From: Poriferisodalis sp965208555
GTDB taxonomy: Bacteria > Actinomycetota > Acidimicrobiia > Acidimicrobiales > Poriferisodalaceae
Reading direction: 5' to 3'
DNA length: 64,000 bases
NCBI RefSeq assembly: GCF_965208555.1
Contig: NZ_OZ242342.1
Location: 1,736,001 to 1,800,000, forward strand
Part shown: piece after piece, positions 1 through 8,990 of the stretch
Layout: every line of letters begins with the position of its first letter
Numbering within the stretch: the first letter of the stretch is position 1
Position numbers and translations under genes: made by a program
Notes under the pieces: model-generated
Seen by the model: the letters and a program-made list of their open reading frames with translations, nothing else
Told to the model about the DNA's origin: nothing
The model's database searches: none

Positions 1-1068
1 CGGGTACGGGCCATCCAGACCCAGAGCACCGCCGTCGAGCGGATTGGTCCGGGCCACCGTGTCGCGCTCAATCTCACTGGCGTCGATGCCGACGACCTGG
101 GACGCGGCATCGCCCTGGTGCGGCCCGACCAGTGGCACCACACCCGCAGCATCGACGTGGAACTCGCTGTGCTCGATGGTGTGCGGAACGATGTGACCCG
201 GCGAGGCGCCTATGCGCTGTATCTCGGCTCGGGCGAGTGGCCGGTGCGGCTGCGCGTGCTGGGGCCCGAACGCATCGCCCCCGGCCAGACCGGCTACGCC
301 CGGCTGCACCTGCCGGTAGCGCTGCCGCTCGTGATGGGAGACCGCTTCGTGCTGCGGGACTTCGGGCGGGGACAGACTGTCGGCGGCGGCACGGTGCTCG
401 ATCCCGATCCCCAGCTGCGGGCCTCGGTTGCCAGGCCGGACGCCCGCCCCGAGCGCATGGTGGCCGAGCGCGGCTGGATCGAGGCGACGCAGCTCGAGCG
501 GCTGACCGGCGAGCGGGCACAGCCGGTGCTGGGAGGCTGGGTGGCGGTGCCGGAGCTGGTCGAGGCGCTGGTCGACGATCTTCGAGACCGGATCGAACGC
601 GCCGGCCCCCTCGGCTTGGACCTGGCCGGACTCGACGAACGCCAGCGGCTCGCGCTGGACACGCTCGACGGGATCACTGTCGAAGCCGGGCGGGCGCTTC
701 GCGCCGATGCCGACGACGTTCTGGCCGACCATCCCGTCATCGCTGAGCTGGCAGCGGCACCCTTCTCGCCGCCGGCCCCGAGCACTGCCAGCCAGCGGGA
801 ACTGCTGGCGCTGGCAGCGCGCGGCGATCTTGTGCACGCGGACGGGATCTGGTTTGCAGCCTCCGCCATCGAGGCCGCAGCCGAGCAGATCGCCGGCCTG
901 CTGGGTGCTCAGCCCGAGGGCATCACGGTGGCCGAGATCCGAGAAGCGCTCGGCACGACGCGCAAGTACGCGTTGCCGCTGGTGGGCTACCTGGACCGGA
1001 CGGGTGTGACGCGGCGGCGGGGCGACCTGCGCATCGCCGGGCCCCGGCTGCCCGAAGTATCAGATTGA
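1..1068 (+). CDS. selB: Selenocysteine-specific elongation factor SelB, C-terminal part (5' truncated)
   Basis: SelB is the EF-Tu-like GTPase that brings selenocysteinyl-tRNA to the ribosome at UGA codons followed by a SECIS hairpin. The reading frame is open from base 1, so the gene starts outside the window and only 355 residues are seen. The first ~60 residues continue beta-barrel domain 2, with the phrase ERIGPGHRVALNLTG typical of SelB. The C-terminal winged-helix part that binds SECIS RNA ends with the family signature ALGTTRKYALPLVGYLDRTG followed by RRRGD. The GTPase domain is missing because of the window edge. Its presence implies that the organism makes selenoproteins; none was recognised in this window. 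Confidence 0.93.
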   Translation, partial: RVRAIQTQSTAVERIGPGHRVALNLTGVDADDLGRGIALVRPDQWHHTRSIDVELAVLDGVRNDVTRRGAYALYLGSGEWPVRLRVLGPERIAPGQTGYARLHLPVALPLVMGDRFVLRDFGRGQTVGGGTVLDPDPQLRASVARPDARPERMVAERGWIEATQLERLTGERAQPVLGGWVAVPELVEALVDDLRDRIERAGPLGLDLAGLDERQRLALDTLDGITVEAGRALRADADDVLADHPVIAELAAAPFSPPAPSTASQRELLALAARGDLVHADGIWFAASAIEAAAEQIAGLLGAQPEGITVAEIREALGTTRKYALPLVGYLDRTGVTRRRGDLRIAGPRLPEVSD

Positions 1069-1079
1069 GGCGGAGAGCT

Positions 1080-1346
1080 CTAGCTGGCTTCGCCGCGCAA
1101 GAGCAGCATGTTGCGGCGCTCGATCTCGTTGCGCCCGCCCCAGATGCCATGCGCCTCACCGACGTCCAGCGCATGATCGAGACAATCGCTGATCACCGAG
1201 CACTGGCCGCAGATGGCCTTGGCTCGGGCTTCGCGCTCAGCTTTCTCGTCGCGCCGCTCGGTGCGGGGCGGCGGGAAGAAAACCGCCGCCTGAGGTCCTC
1301 TGCAGGCTGCCTTGTCCTGCCACTCATCGACCAGCAGAGCGCTCAT
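1080..1346 (-). CDS. WhiB-family Fe-S transcriptional regulator
   Basis: This 88-residue protein has the WhiB signature: four cysteines at 15, 46, 49 and 55 (C-x30-C-x2-C-x5-C), which in the family hold a [4Fe-4S] cluster, followed by the GIWGG turn at 67-71 and a short basic C-terminus. WhiB-like proteins are actinobacterial regulators that bind sigma factor region 4 and respond to redox state or NO. It is convergent with selB, 11 nt from that stop. Upstream lies a plausible promoter and a perfect 8-bp palindrome ending exactly at the ATG. Which WhiB paralogue it is cannot be decided from the sequence alone. Confidence 0.93.
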   Translation of the reverse strand: MSALLVDEWQDKAACRGPQAAVFFPPPRTERRDEKAEREARAKAICGQCSVISDCLDHALDVGEAHGIWGGRNEIERRNMLLLRGEAS

Positions 1347-1371
1347 GTGTCCCCCTTGTCGGAGGGGACAC
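1347..1371 (-). promoter_or_regulatory. Palindrome abutting the whiB start codon
   Basis: A perfect 8-bp inverted repeat (GTGTCCCC / GGGGACAC, 9-nt loop) ends at the base before the whiB ATG. Its start-proximal arm contains the only Shine-Dalgarno-like run (GGGGG), and its distal arm overlaps the proposed -10 box. It could be a protein operator or, if transcription starts upstream, a hairpin hiding the ribosome binding site. Confidence 0.45.
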
Positions 1372-1396
1372 TAGAGCACGAGAATTCGCTTGACAA
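1368..1396 (-). promoter_or_regulatory. Putative whiB promoter
   Basis: On the minus strand TTGTCA (1396-1391) and TAGTGT (1373-1368) are separated by 17 bp, a good -35/-10 arrangement. Transcription would start near 1361, about 15 nt before the whiB ATG. Confidence 0.4.
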
Positions 1397-1411
1397 GAGG
1401 TAAACGAAACC

Positions 1412-2848
1412 TCATTCGGTTTCGGAAACCGTCGCATCGGCCCGTTTTCGGCGCATCTCGCGGTAGTCGACGGCCGCGCCCTCCAGCGGCTCCACCTCGA
1501 GCACCACGCCGCTCAGGCCGCTGACGCGCAGCGGCTCGCCCGCCTGCAGCGGCGTGAGGCGGTTGACTCGGGCGCGCCACTGGGCGCCATGAACCTCGAC
1601 GGTCCCGTCGGGATCGACGTCGGTCACCGCCGTCCCCTCCACCCCGATCAGCCACTCCCGGCCCACGGTGGCCGTGCCATAGCGGGTCCGCACCAGCGCG
1701 GGCAGACCCGACAGCACGAACGCGCCGACGCCCACCAGGCCCACGAGCAGCGGGATCCAGCTCATCGAGTGCTGGCCGAACAGCGTCAGCGAGCCAGCGA
1801 GCACCGCCGCACCGCCCGCCACTGTCCAAAAGCGCGGCACACCCGTCTGGATGTCCACCGCGAACGCCACAAAGCCGGCCATGAGCAGTGCGAGCGCCCA
1901 CAGCCGGATGTCGAGCGTGCCCAAGCCGAACGCAGCGAGCAGGCCGCACACCGCGGCGACGACGGCAGCGATGCCGATGCCGCCGGTGTAGAAGTCGAGC
2001 AGCAGCAGCGACAGCCCTGCGAGCAGCAGCAGGTAGGCCACCGCAGGGCTAGCAGCAGTATGGAATAGGCCGTCGAGCACTGGCAGCTTCACAAACGACA
2101 CCACCACGTCGTCGGCCAGAGGCCGCCGGACGATGCCGTCGTCGCCGGTCACGTCTTGCGTGATCGGCGGCAGCAGGCCCGCGTCGGACATGGCAAACAG
2201 GAACTCACCGAGCACCGGCGCTGTGCTGTGGGTGAGGCCTGCACCCATCGCCGTGTCGGCGTCGTAGTGGCGGACGACGGCGCCCGAATGCAGCGCGTCG
2301 CCGTCATGGCTGTGGACGTCGCCGGGGTCGAGCCCATAGGCGCCCGTTCCGTGCACATGAACGAGATCCCTGACAGAGGTGAAGTCGCCGATGCGTCCGC
2401 CGGGCGCGATTGCGGAGAAATCGGCCGCCGTGACCAGGTGGGCGGCACCCCCCAGCGCCTGTGCGCCGCTGGGGCCGACCCAAGCGCCCACCGGCAGGTG
2501 CGCGAGGCGAACGCTGTCGAGCAGCTCGACCAGCGCAGCATCATCGAGCGTGGTGCCTGCGCTGTTGATCTGCAGCACCACGCCGATCGCATGGAGCCCG
2601 GTCGCCGTGATGAGCTGCCGCTTGATGTAGGACGCCATGATCGGGTCGATCAGCCCATGCACCTCCAGCACCACGATCTGCCGCGGGCGCTCGTCGCCGA
2701 CGATGTGAGGGGTGTCCGGGTCGTGGGAGTCGTCTTCCAGGTCATCATGAGCAGATGCCGGCGCGGCGGCCAGACCCACCACGGCGGACAGCAGCAGCGT
2801 CGCGGCCACAAGACGCGTGAACCTGCGGCGGTGCTGATGTGCGTTCAC
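1412..2848 (-). CDS. NfeD-family membrane protein with ClpP-like N-terminal domain
   Basis: The protein has 478 residues and starts at a GTG with AAGGGAG six bases upstream. A signal peptide or anchor (about 8-30, ending PASA) is followed by a ClpP/SppA-like domain (about 55-200, from IVVLEVHGLIDP). Several hydrophobic helices follow (about 300-420), then a C-terminal OB-fold of the NfeD type (from GREWLIGVEGTA). Long NfeD proteins are membrane-bound serine proteases, usually beside stomatin genes; no stomatin gene is adjacent here. The usual GG motif after the second strand reads INSAGTT, so protease activity is uncertain. The gene lies upstream of whiB on the same strand. Confidence 0.85.
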   Translation of the reverse strand: MNAHQHRRRFTRLVAATLLLSAVVGLAAAPASAHDDLEDDSHDPDTPHIVGDERPRQIVVLEVHGLIDPIMASYIKRQLITATGLHAIGVVLQINSAGTTLDDAALVELLDSVRLAHLPVGAWVGPSGAQALGGAAHLVTAADFSAIAPGGRIGDFTSVRDLVHVHGTGAYGLDPGDVHSHDGDALHSGAVVRHYDADTAMGAGLTHSTAPVLGEFLFAMSDAGLLPPITQDVTGDDGIVRRPLADDVVVSFVKLPVLDGLFHTAASPAVAYLLLLAGLSLLLLDFYTGGIGIAAVVAAVCGLLAAFGLGTLDIRLWALALLMAGFVAFAVDIQTGVPRFWTVAGGAAVLAGSLTLFGQHSMSWIPLLVGLVGVGAFVLSGLPALVRTRYGTATVGREWLIGVEGTAVTDVDPDGTVEVHGAQWRARVNRLTPLQAGEPLRVSGLSGVVLEVEPLEGAAVDYREMRRKRADATVSETE

Positions 2849-2943
2849 CCGGGCTCCCTTGGACACAGTCGGCGCGAACTCTAGAGGTGTGCCCCGGCTT
2901 TGGCGGAACAGTGCATCACCGTAGATGCCGATGTTCGCCCCAT

Positions 2944-2949
2944 TACGCT
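2944..2949 (+). promoter_or_regulatory. Leaderless-type -10 box for the receiver gene
   Basis: TACGCT lies 7 nt before the GTG at 2957, the spacing seen at many genes here. It supports that start over a TTG at 2900. Confidence 0.4.
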
Positions 2950-2956
2950 GCGGCCC

Positions 2957-3343
2957 GTGACCGACGTGCTGCTGGCCACCGATGCCGACTGGGTCGTCGA
3001 AGAGGTAGCGGCTGCGCTGTCGGCGCCCGACGTGACCTTCCGGGTGGTGCGATCGGGGCATGACGTACGGCCTGCGGTGACGGCGAGCACCCCCGACCTG
3101 GTGATCCTCGACTTCCAGATCGGCAACATGGGCGGCATGGCCACCTGCCTGGACCTGCGCCTGGAATCGGGCATGGGACGGCTGCCGCGGGTACCGGTGC
3201 TGATGCTGGCCGACCGCGAGGCCGACATCTTCCTGGCCCGGCGCTCCGACGCCGACGCGTGGCTGGTCAAGCCGCTCAACCCGCTGCAGCTGCGGCGCAC
3301 CGCGCACGAGCTGTTGCAGCGGGACGCCGCCAGCACGGGCTGA
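2957..3343 (+). CDS. Single-domain response regulator receiver protein
   Basis: The 128-residue product is a CheY-like receiver with no output domain. The acidic pocket is at D9 and D11, the phosphoacceptor at D52 (LVILDFQ) and the conserved Lys at K105 (WLVKPL). The Thr/Ser normally found at the end of strand 4 is Ala85 (VLMLADR), so signalling may differ from classical CheY. The GTG at 2957 is preferred because a -10-like TACGCT lies 7 nt upstream; an in-frame TTG at 2900 would add 19 poorly conserved residues. No histidine kinase gene is nearby, so its partner is unknown. Confidence 0.8.
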   Translation: MTDVLLATDADWVVEEVAAALSAPDVTFRVVRSGHDVRPAVTASTPDLVILDFQIGNMGGMATCLDLRLESGMGRLPRVPVLMLADREADIFLARRSDADAWLVKPLNPLQLRRTAHELLQRDAASTG

Positions 3344-3398
3344 GCGGGCTGGAATTCCTGTAGCGCTCCTGCGTGTCGGACCGGTAGCTTCGGCCGGA

Positions 3399-3420
3399 GC
3401 GATCCGCCAACGGCGGTCGC
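3399..3420 (+). terminator. Putative hairpin terminator after the receiver gene
   Basis: A 10-bp stem with one G-T pair and an AAC loop ends 3 nt before tRNA-Pro. There is no T-run, as is common in GC-rich actinobacteria, so terminator function is only likely. Confidence 0.35.
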
Positions 3421-3423
3421 ACA

Positions 3424-3497
<74 letters not shown>

Positions 3498-3529
3498 CTG
3501 GGATCGGCGAGCACGAAGTCGTGCCCGCC

Positions 3530-3603
3530 GCGGAGGCGGCAGGAGATTCTGCGACCAGCGATCCGGCAGGTCGCAACGTCGCCGAATCTCCTGCCGCCTC
3601 CGC
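3530..3603. repeat. Family B palindromic repeat, copy B1
   Basis: The 74-nt element consists of two perfectly complementary 20-nt arms (3530-3549 and 3584-3603) around a 34-nt core containing GCGACCAGCGATCC and GCAGGTCGCAACGTCGC. Copy B2 at 43379-43452 has the same length and 32 of 34 core bases identical, but its arms differ at 10 of 20 positions and are still complementary. B1 lies between tRNA-Pro and the dehydrogenase gene. Confidence 0.8.
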
Positions 3604-3642
3604 AGCTCTGCCATCTGGGCGCCAATACGGGGGGTCAGCTTG

Positions 3643-4650
3643 ATGGACAGCTACGCGGTGGGGGCCTTTCCGCTTGTCGGGTTTGTTGGGCTGGGGAATG
3701 TTGGGGGGAAGCTGGCTGGGTCTTTGTTGCGCAATGGGTTCGAGCTGGTGGTGCGCGACTTGGACCCGGAGGCGATGGCACCGTTTCTTGAAGCCGGTGC
3801 TGAGACCGCCGCTACTGGGGCTGAGCTGGCCGAACGCTGTGATGTGGTGATCACCTGCTTGCCGTCGCCTGCTGCGGTTGCTGCGGTGCTCGAGGCTGCT
3901 GACGGTGTGCTGGCCGGGTTTGCGGCGGCCGACTCATCTGGCTCGGGCCGCAAGATCTGGGCTGAGATGAGCACCACTGACCACCATGAGGTGCGCCGGC
4001 TGGGCGCCTTGGTGGAAGCGGCTGGCGGCGCTGCCATCGACTGCCCGGTGTCGGGCGGGTGCCATCGGGCCGCCACCGGGAACATCTCGATCTTCGCCGG
4101 CGGCGAGCGCGACACCTTCGAGGCGATGCTGCCGCTGCTGACCACCATGGGGCGTCGCATTCTGCACACCGGGCCGCTGGGCTCGGCCTCGATTCTCAAG
4201 GTGGTGACGAACTACTTGGCCACCGCCAACCTGGTCTCGCTGTGCGAGGCGCTGACGACATCGCAGGCGGCGGGCATGGACCTGGCCACCGCATACGAAG
4301 CCATCCGCATCAGCTCGGGCAACTCGTTCGTCCACGAGACCGAGAGCCAGGTGATTCTGAACGGCTCGCGGGACATCAACTTCACCATGGACCTGGTGTG
4401 CAAGGACATCGGCCTGTTCGCCGACATCGCCGCCGAGCACGATCTGCCGCTGGAACTGTCACCGGTGCTGGTGGACGTGTTCGCCGACGGGGCCGCCCGC
4501 TACGGCGAACGGGAGTGGTCGCCGAACATCATCCGCCGGTTGGAGGAGGCCACTGGGCGGGCTGTTACGGCTGCTGGTTTTCCGGCTGAGATTGTTGATG
4601 ACGAGCCTGAGGTTGCTGGTGCCGAGGTCGTTGTGCGTCGCGGCTTATAG
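3643..4650 (+). CDS. NAD(P)-dependent hydroxyacid dehydrogenase, 3-hydroxyisobutyrate dehydrogenase family
   Basis: The 335-residue enzyme belongs to the beta-hydroxyacid dehydrogenase family, which oxidises short 3-hydroxy acids or reduces semialdehydes. The Rossmann nucleotide-binding loop GLGNVG is at 16-21, the substrate-binding PVSGG at 135-139 and the catalytic Lys at K186 (ILKVVTNY). D39 after strand 2 (VVRDLD) hints at NAD preference. The open frame extends upstream through tRNA-Pro and the B1 repeat, so ATG 3643 is the realistic start. It is convergent with asd, with palindromic repeat A1 between them. The physiological substrate is unknown. Confidence 0.85.
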   Translation: MDSYAVGAFPLVGFVGLGNVGGKLAGSLLRNGFELVVRDLDPEAMAPFLEAGAETAATGAELAERCDVVITCLPSPAAVAAVLEAADGVLAGFAAADSSGSGRKIWAEMSTTDHHEVRRLGALVEAAGGAAIDCPVSGGCHRAATGNISIFAGGERDTFEAMLPLLTTMGRRILHTGPLGSASILKVVTNYLATANLVSLCEALTTSQAAGMDLATAYEAIRISSGNSFVHETESQVILNGSRDINFTMDLVCKDIGLFADIAAEHDLPLELSPVLVDVFADGAARYGEREWSPNIIRRLEEATGRAVTAAGFPAEIVDDEPEVAGAEVVVRRGL

Positions 4651-4658
4651 GTGTGCCC

Positions 4659-4774
4659 GGGCTGGGCGGGGGCAGGCGCACCCATGCTCAGACATGCGCA
4701 GCGCCGCCCGTAACAGGGTGGATGGGCTGTGGCGCTGCGAACTGCGCGTGGGCACCCCTGCCCCCGCCCGGCCC
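4659..4774. repeat. Family A palindromic repeat, copy A1
   Basis: This 116-nt inverted-repeat element lies between the convergent dehydrogenase and asd genes, 8 nt after the first stop. Outer arms (about 18 bp, one T-G pair) enclose a conserved core containing CATGCGCAGCGCCGCCCG and GTGGCGCTGCGAACTGCG. Inside it, CGCAGCGCC and GGCGCTGCG form an inner stem. Copies A2 and A3 have the same length and near-identical cores with covarying arms. Here it could also act as a bidirectional terminator. Confidence 0.85.
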
Positions 4775-4804
4775 TCGTCCTGTCTGCGACTCTCGACCGG
4801 CGTG

Positions 4805-5821
<1,017 letters not shown>

Positions 5822-5828
5822 GGGTCCG

Positions 5829-5834
5829 AGGCTA
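5829..5834 (-). promoter_or_regulatory. Leaderless-type -10 box for asd
   Basis: TAGCCT on the minus strand ends 7 nt before the asd ATG, so asd may be transcribed separately from lysC. Confidence 0.4.
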
Positions 5835-5876
5835 CCGACGACTGTTCTGCTGGCTCCCGTGATTTATCTGCTCCCC

Positions 5877-5992
5877 GGGGTGGGCAGGGGCAGCAGCACC
5901 CATGCTCAAACATGCGCAGCGCCGCCCGCTGCACGGTGGATGGGCTGTGGCGCTGCGAACTGCGCGTGGGCACTGCTGCCCCTGCCCACCCC
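5877..5992. repeat. Family A palindromic repeat, copy A2
   Basis: This 116-nt copy lies between lysC and asd, 4 nt after the lysC stop. Its outer 20-bp arms pair perfectly (GGGGTGGGCAGG pairs with CCTGCCCACCCC). Compared with A1, arm positions 4, 5, 10, 18 and 19 differ but remain paired or become paired. The core is almost unchanged. Confidence 0.85.
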
Positions 5993-5996
5993 TCGT

Positions 5997-7223
5997 TCAG
6001 TCGAGGCCGAAGGCGGTGTGGAGGGCGACGGTGGCTCGGTCTACGTCTGCTTCTGCTACCACGCAGGAGATGCGGATGGGCGAGGTGGAGATCATCTCGA
6101 TGTTGATGTCCTGCGCCGCCAGCGTCTCGAACATGGTGGCGGCCACACCGGGGTGGCTGGCCATGCCGGCGCCGACCAGGGAGACCCGGGCGATGTCGGC
6201 ATCGGTATTCGTCGACGAGAAGCCCACCGTGTCCACCATGGCTTCGCAGATGGCTGCCACCTCATCGGCGCTCTCGGCCGGAACGGTGAACGAGATGTCG
6301 GTGCGGTCGTGGTCGCCCACGTTCTGCACGATCATGTCGACGACCACCGCCGCGTCGGCGAGCGTGCGGAACACCTTGGCGGCGATGCCCGGCTCATCGC
6401 GGACGCCGACGAGCGTCACCTTGGCCTGCGATGTGTCCGGCACGATGCCGGTCACGATCGGCTTTTCCATTTCCCTCGCGTCCATGCCTGACTCCGTGTC
6501 GACGACCCATGTTCCCGGTTCCCACGTGAATGCCGAGCGCACGTGCAGGGGAACGCCGTACGTGCGGGCAACCTCGACCGAGCGGGCGGCCGGCTTGGGG
6601 CAGCCCATCGCGGTCATCTCGAGCAGTTCGTCGAACCCGATTCGTGCGATCTTGCGAGCTCGGGGACACACGCGGGGATCAGTAGTGAAGACCCCCGAGA
6701 CATCGGTGTAGAGCTCGCACGCGTCGGCGCCGAGGCCGTGCGCCAGCGCGACGGCGGTGGTGTCGGACCCGCCGCGGCCCAGGAAGGTCACGTCGTTGTC
6801 GGTCGACACGCCCTGCGCTCCCGCCACGACGGCGACCCGGCCCGCTTCGAGCGACTCGGTCACCCGCTTCGGCGTCACCGACAGGATCTTGGCGTTGCGA
6901 TGGTTCGTATCGGTGAGAAAGCCCGCCTGGCTGCCGGTGAACGAGTCAGCCGGTACGCCCACGTCGTGCAGCGCCATGCACATCAGCGCGATCGCCTTGC
7001 GCTCGCCCGCCGTGATCAGCATGTCCAGCTCGCGACCCGACGGATCGTCGGTGATCTGGGAGGCCAGCGCGATGAGCTCGTCGGTCTCCGAGCCCATGGC
7101 GCTGACGACGAGCACGATCTCATCGCCGCGGCTGCGGCAGTGCTTCACGTGGTCGGCAACTTCTCGCATGCGCGCCGCGCTGGCGATCGACGTTCCACCG
7201 AACTTCTGCACGACCAACGGCAC
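5997..7223 (-). CDS. lysC: Aspartate kinase
   Basis: LysC phosphorylates aspartate, the first step of the aspartate amino-acid family. The 408-residue protein opens with the kinase motif VVQKFGGTS and carries FLGRGGSDTTA and the segment ELYTDVSGVFTTDPR. Two C-terminal ACT domains follow, for feedback control (from VTLVGVRDEPGIA and VSLVGAGMASHPG). The GTG at 7223 gives the usual N-terminus; the frame is open well upstream across the neighbouring cyclophilin gene but without homology. An internal start for a separate beta subunit, as found in some actinobacterial lysC genes, is possible but not shown. Repeat A2 and then asd follow. Confidence 0.95.
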   Translation of the reverse strand: MPLVVQKFGGTSIASAARMREVADHVKHCRSRGDEIVLVVSAMGSETDELIALASQITDDPSGRELDMLITAGERKAIALMCMALHDVGVPADSFTGSQAGFLTDTNHRNAKILSVTPKRVTESLEAGRVAVVAGAQGVSTDNDVTFLGRGGSDTTAVALAHGLGADACELYTDVSGVFTTDPRVCPRARKIARIGFDELLEMTAMGCPKPAARSVEVARTYGVPLHVRSAFTWEPGTWVVDTESGMDAREMEKPIVTGIVPDTSQAKVTLVGVRDEPGIAAKVFRTLADAAVVVDMIVQNVGDHDRTDISFTVPAESADEVAAICEAMVDTVGFSSTNTDADIARVSLVGAGMASHPGVAATMFETLAAQDINIEMISTSPIRISCVVAEADVDRATVALHTAFGLD

Positions 7224-7290
7224 GCTGGGCGAGGGTACCGGCGGGGTGAGGCGTCGGTAGTGTGACCGCCGGCACACCTCAGGGGCACTC

Positions 7291-8226
7291 ATGAGCAGCG
7301 AGAAGCGACAGCGCCAACGCGAGAACCGCATGCGGGCAGTGGCCGCTGCCGAACGCGCCAAGAAGCGTTCGAGCACGACACGCAGGGTGCTGAGGATCGT
7401 GCTGGCGGTGGCAGCAGTGCTGATCGCGTTGTGGCTGTGGAGCGTCTTCACCGGCAACGACCCCGAGGAAAGCGACAACGGCGATGCCGCCGTGGCCGCC
7501 GACACCGAGGCCGACGACGCGACCGCGTTCGAGACCGACGAGCCGAGCGACGACGCGCCCCCGGCCACCCAAGCAGCGGCCGAGGCTGAGGCCGACGACA
7601 GCCCGGACGCGGCCACGGCACCCGATCCGACCGCCTGCCCGGCCGCCGACGGCAGCGACGGCCCGCTCAACCAGTTCCCTGCGCCGCCGCCGGTCTGCAT
7701 CGACAACGAGGTGCTCTACGCCGCAGCCTTCGACACCAACATGGGCCCCTTCACGATGGTGCTCGACCCGACGCTGGACCCAGTGAGCGTCAACAACTTC
7801 ATCGTCTTGGCGAGATGGGGCGCCTACGAAGGGACGCTGTTCCACCGGATCATCTCCGACTTCGTGATCCAGGGCGGCGATGTTCAACTGCAGTACGGCG
7901 CCGGCGGCCCCGGCTACCAGTTCACCGGTGGCTTCCCCCCAGCCGACGACTGGTACCGGATCGGCTCGGTGGCCATGGCCAACCGGAGCAATCCCGCAAC
8001 CAACGGCTCACAGTTCTTCGTGATCACCGGCCCCCACGGCGCCGGGCTGCCGCCGCTGTACTCGCCGCTCGGCCACGTCGTCGAGGGCATGGACGTCGTC
8101 ATGGAGATCGAGGGCGTCGACACCGGACCGGGCGACGAGCCGATCAGCGAGGTAGTGGTCCGCAGCGTGACGATCACCGAGGCCACGCAGGCCCAGATCG
8201 ACGCCTACACCGATGCGCGCAGCTAG
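7291..8226 (+). CDS. Membrane-anchored cyclophilin-type peptidyl-prolyl isomerase
   Basis: The 311-residue protein has a basic N-terminus, one membrane helix (about 33-53) and an acidic Ala/Asp/Glu-rich linker (about 57-125). A cyclophilin domain follows (about 148-305). Cyclophilin landmarks are GTLFHRIISDFVIQGGD, SVAMANR and NGSQFFVITG. The membrane anchor implies action on exported proteins at the outer face of the membrane. A Shine-Dalgarno-like AGGGG lies about 8 nt upstream of the ATG. It is divergent from lysC. Confidence 0.9.
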   Translation: MSSEKRQRQRENRMRAVAAAERAKKRSSTTRRVLRIVLAVAAVLIALWLWSVFTGNDPEESDNGDAAVAADTEADDATAFETDEPSDDAPPATQAAAEAEADDSPDAATAPDPTACPAADGSDGPLNQFPAPPPVCIDNEVLYAAAFDTNMGPFTMVLDPTLDPVSVNNFIVLARWGAYEGTLFHRIISDFVIQGGDVQLQYGAGGPGYQFTGGFPPADDWYRIGSVAMANRSNPATNGSQFFVITGPHGAGLPPLYSPLGHVVEGMDVVMEIEGVDTGPGDEPISEVVVRSVTITEATQAQIDAYTDARS

Positions 8227-8269
8227 CTCGCGCGTGCCGCCGGGCCCAACGCAGCGAAGCGATCAGGCG

Positions 8270-8275
8270 TAGGCT
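8270..8275 (+). promoter_or_regulatory. Leaderless-type -10 box for aat
   Basis: TAGGCT ends 7 nt before the aat ATG at 8283. Confidence 0.4.
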
Positions 8276-8282
8276 CGCTTCG

Positions 8283-8990
8283 ATGCAGCGCCAGTCAGAA
8301 GACGGCCCTACGGAGCCGCCCTCATCGGGATGGTCATTCCCGCCCGCGTCGACAGCCGACGAGAACGGTCTCGTCGGGGCGGGAGCCGACCTCGAAGCGG
8401 GCACGCTGCTCGGCGCATACCGCTCAGGCCTGTTTCCCATGCCGCTCGGCGACACCGTCGGCTGGTGGTCGCCGGACCCGCGCGGCATCCTGCCGCTCAG
8501 CTACCTGCGGGTCAGCCGCTCGCTGCGCAAGGCCTGCCGCCGCTTCGACATCCGCATCGACACCGCTTTCGAACAGGTGCTGGAGTCCTGCGCCGATCCC
8601 GCCCGGCCGCACGGCTGGATCAGCGACGACATGCACAACGCCTACCTGCAGCTCCATGAACTCGGGTGGGCACACAGCGTGGAGACCTGGCTGGACGATG
8701 AGCTGGTGGGCGGCCTCTACGGGGTGGCGGTAGGTGCGTTCTTCGCCGGCGAGTCGATGTTCCACACCGAGAGCGACGCCTCCAAGGTGGCGCTGGTGGC
8801 ACTGGTGGATGCGCTCAAGGTGACCGGCGGCGCACTGTTGGACGTGCAGTGGTCCACACCGCACCTGGCCGGGCTCGGTGCCGTCGAGATCGAGCGCGCG
8901 GCCTACCTGGAGCTGCTGGCCGAAGCCATCACCCGGCCGCTGCCTGAGATCTGGCTGCGCCCGATGGTCTTCCGCATGCTCGAAGGCTAA
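8283..8990 (+). CDS. aat: Leucyl/phenylalanyl-tRNA-protein transferase
   Basis: Aat adds Leu or Phe from aminoacyl-tRNA to proteins with N-terminal Arg or Lys, marking them for ClpS/ClpAP degradation. The 235-residue protein shows the family blocks GWWSPDPRGILP, HSVETW and GGLYGVAVGAFFAGESMFH, at the usual length. ATG 8283 has a TAGGCT box 7 nt upstream. Its TAA stop is followed immediately by repeat C1 and then the ethylmalonyl-CoA mutase gene. Confidence 0.94.
   Translation: MQRQSEDGPTEPPSSGWSFPPASTADENGLVGAGADLEAGTLLGAYRSGLFPMPLGDTVGWWSPDPRGILPLSYLRVSRSLRKACRRFDIRIDTAFEQVLESCADPARPHGWISDDMHNAYLQLHELGWAHSVETWLDDELVGGLYGVAVGAFFAGESMFHTESDASKVALVALVDALKVTGGALLDVQWSTPHLAGLGAVEIERAAYLELLAEAITRPLPEIWLRPMVFRMLEG

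Noticed and set aside
4659..4774. Family A repeat as a small conserved coding gene
   Set aside because: Open frames cross the copies, but the conserved changes are compensatory in the stems and the frames have no consistent start, stop or codon pattern between copies.
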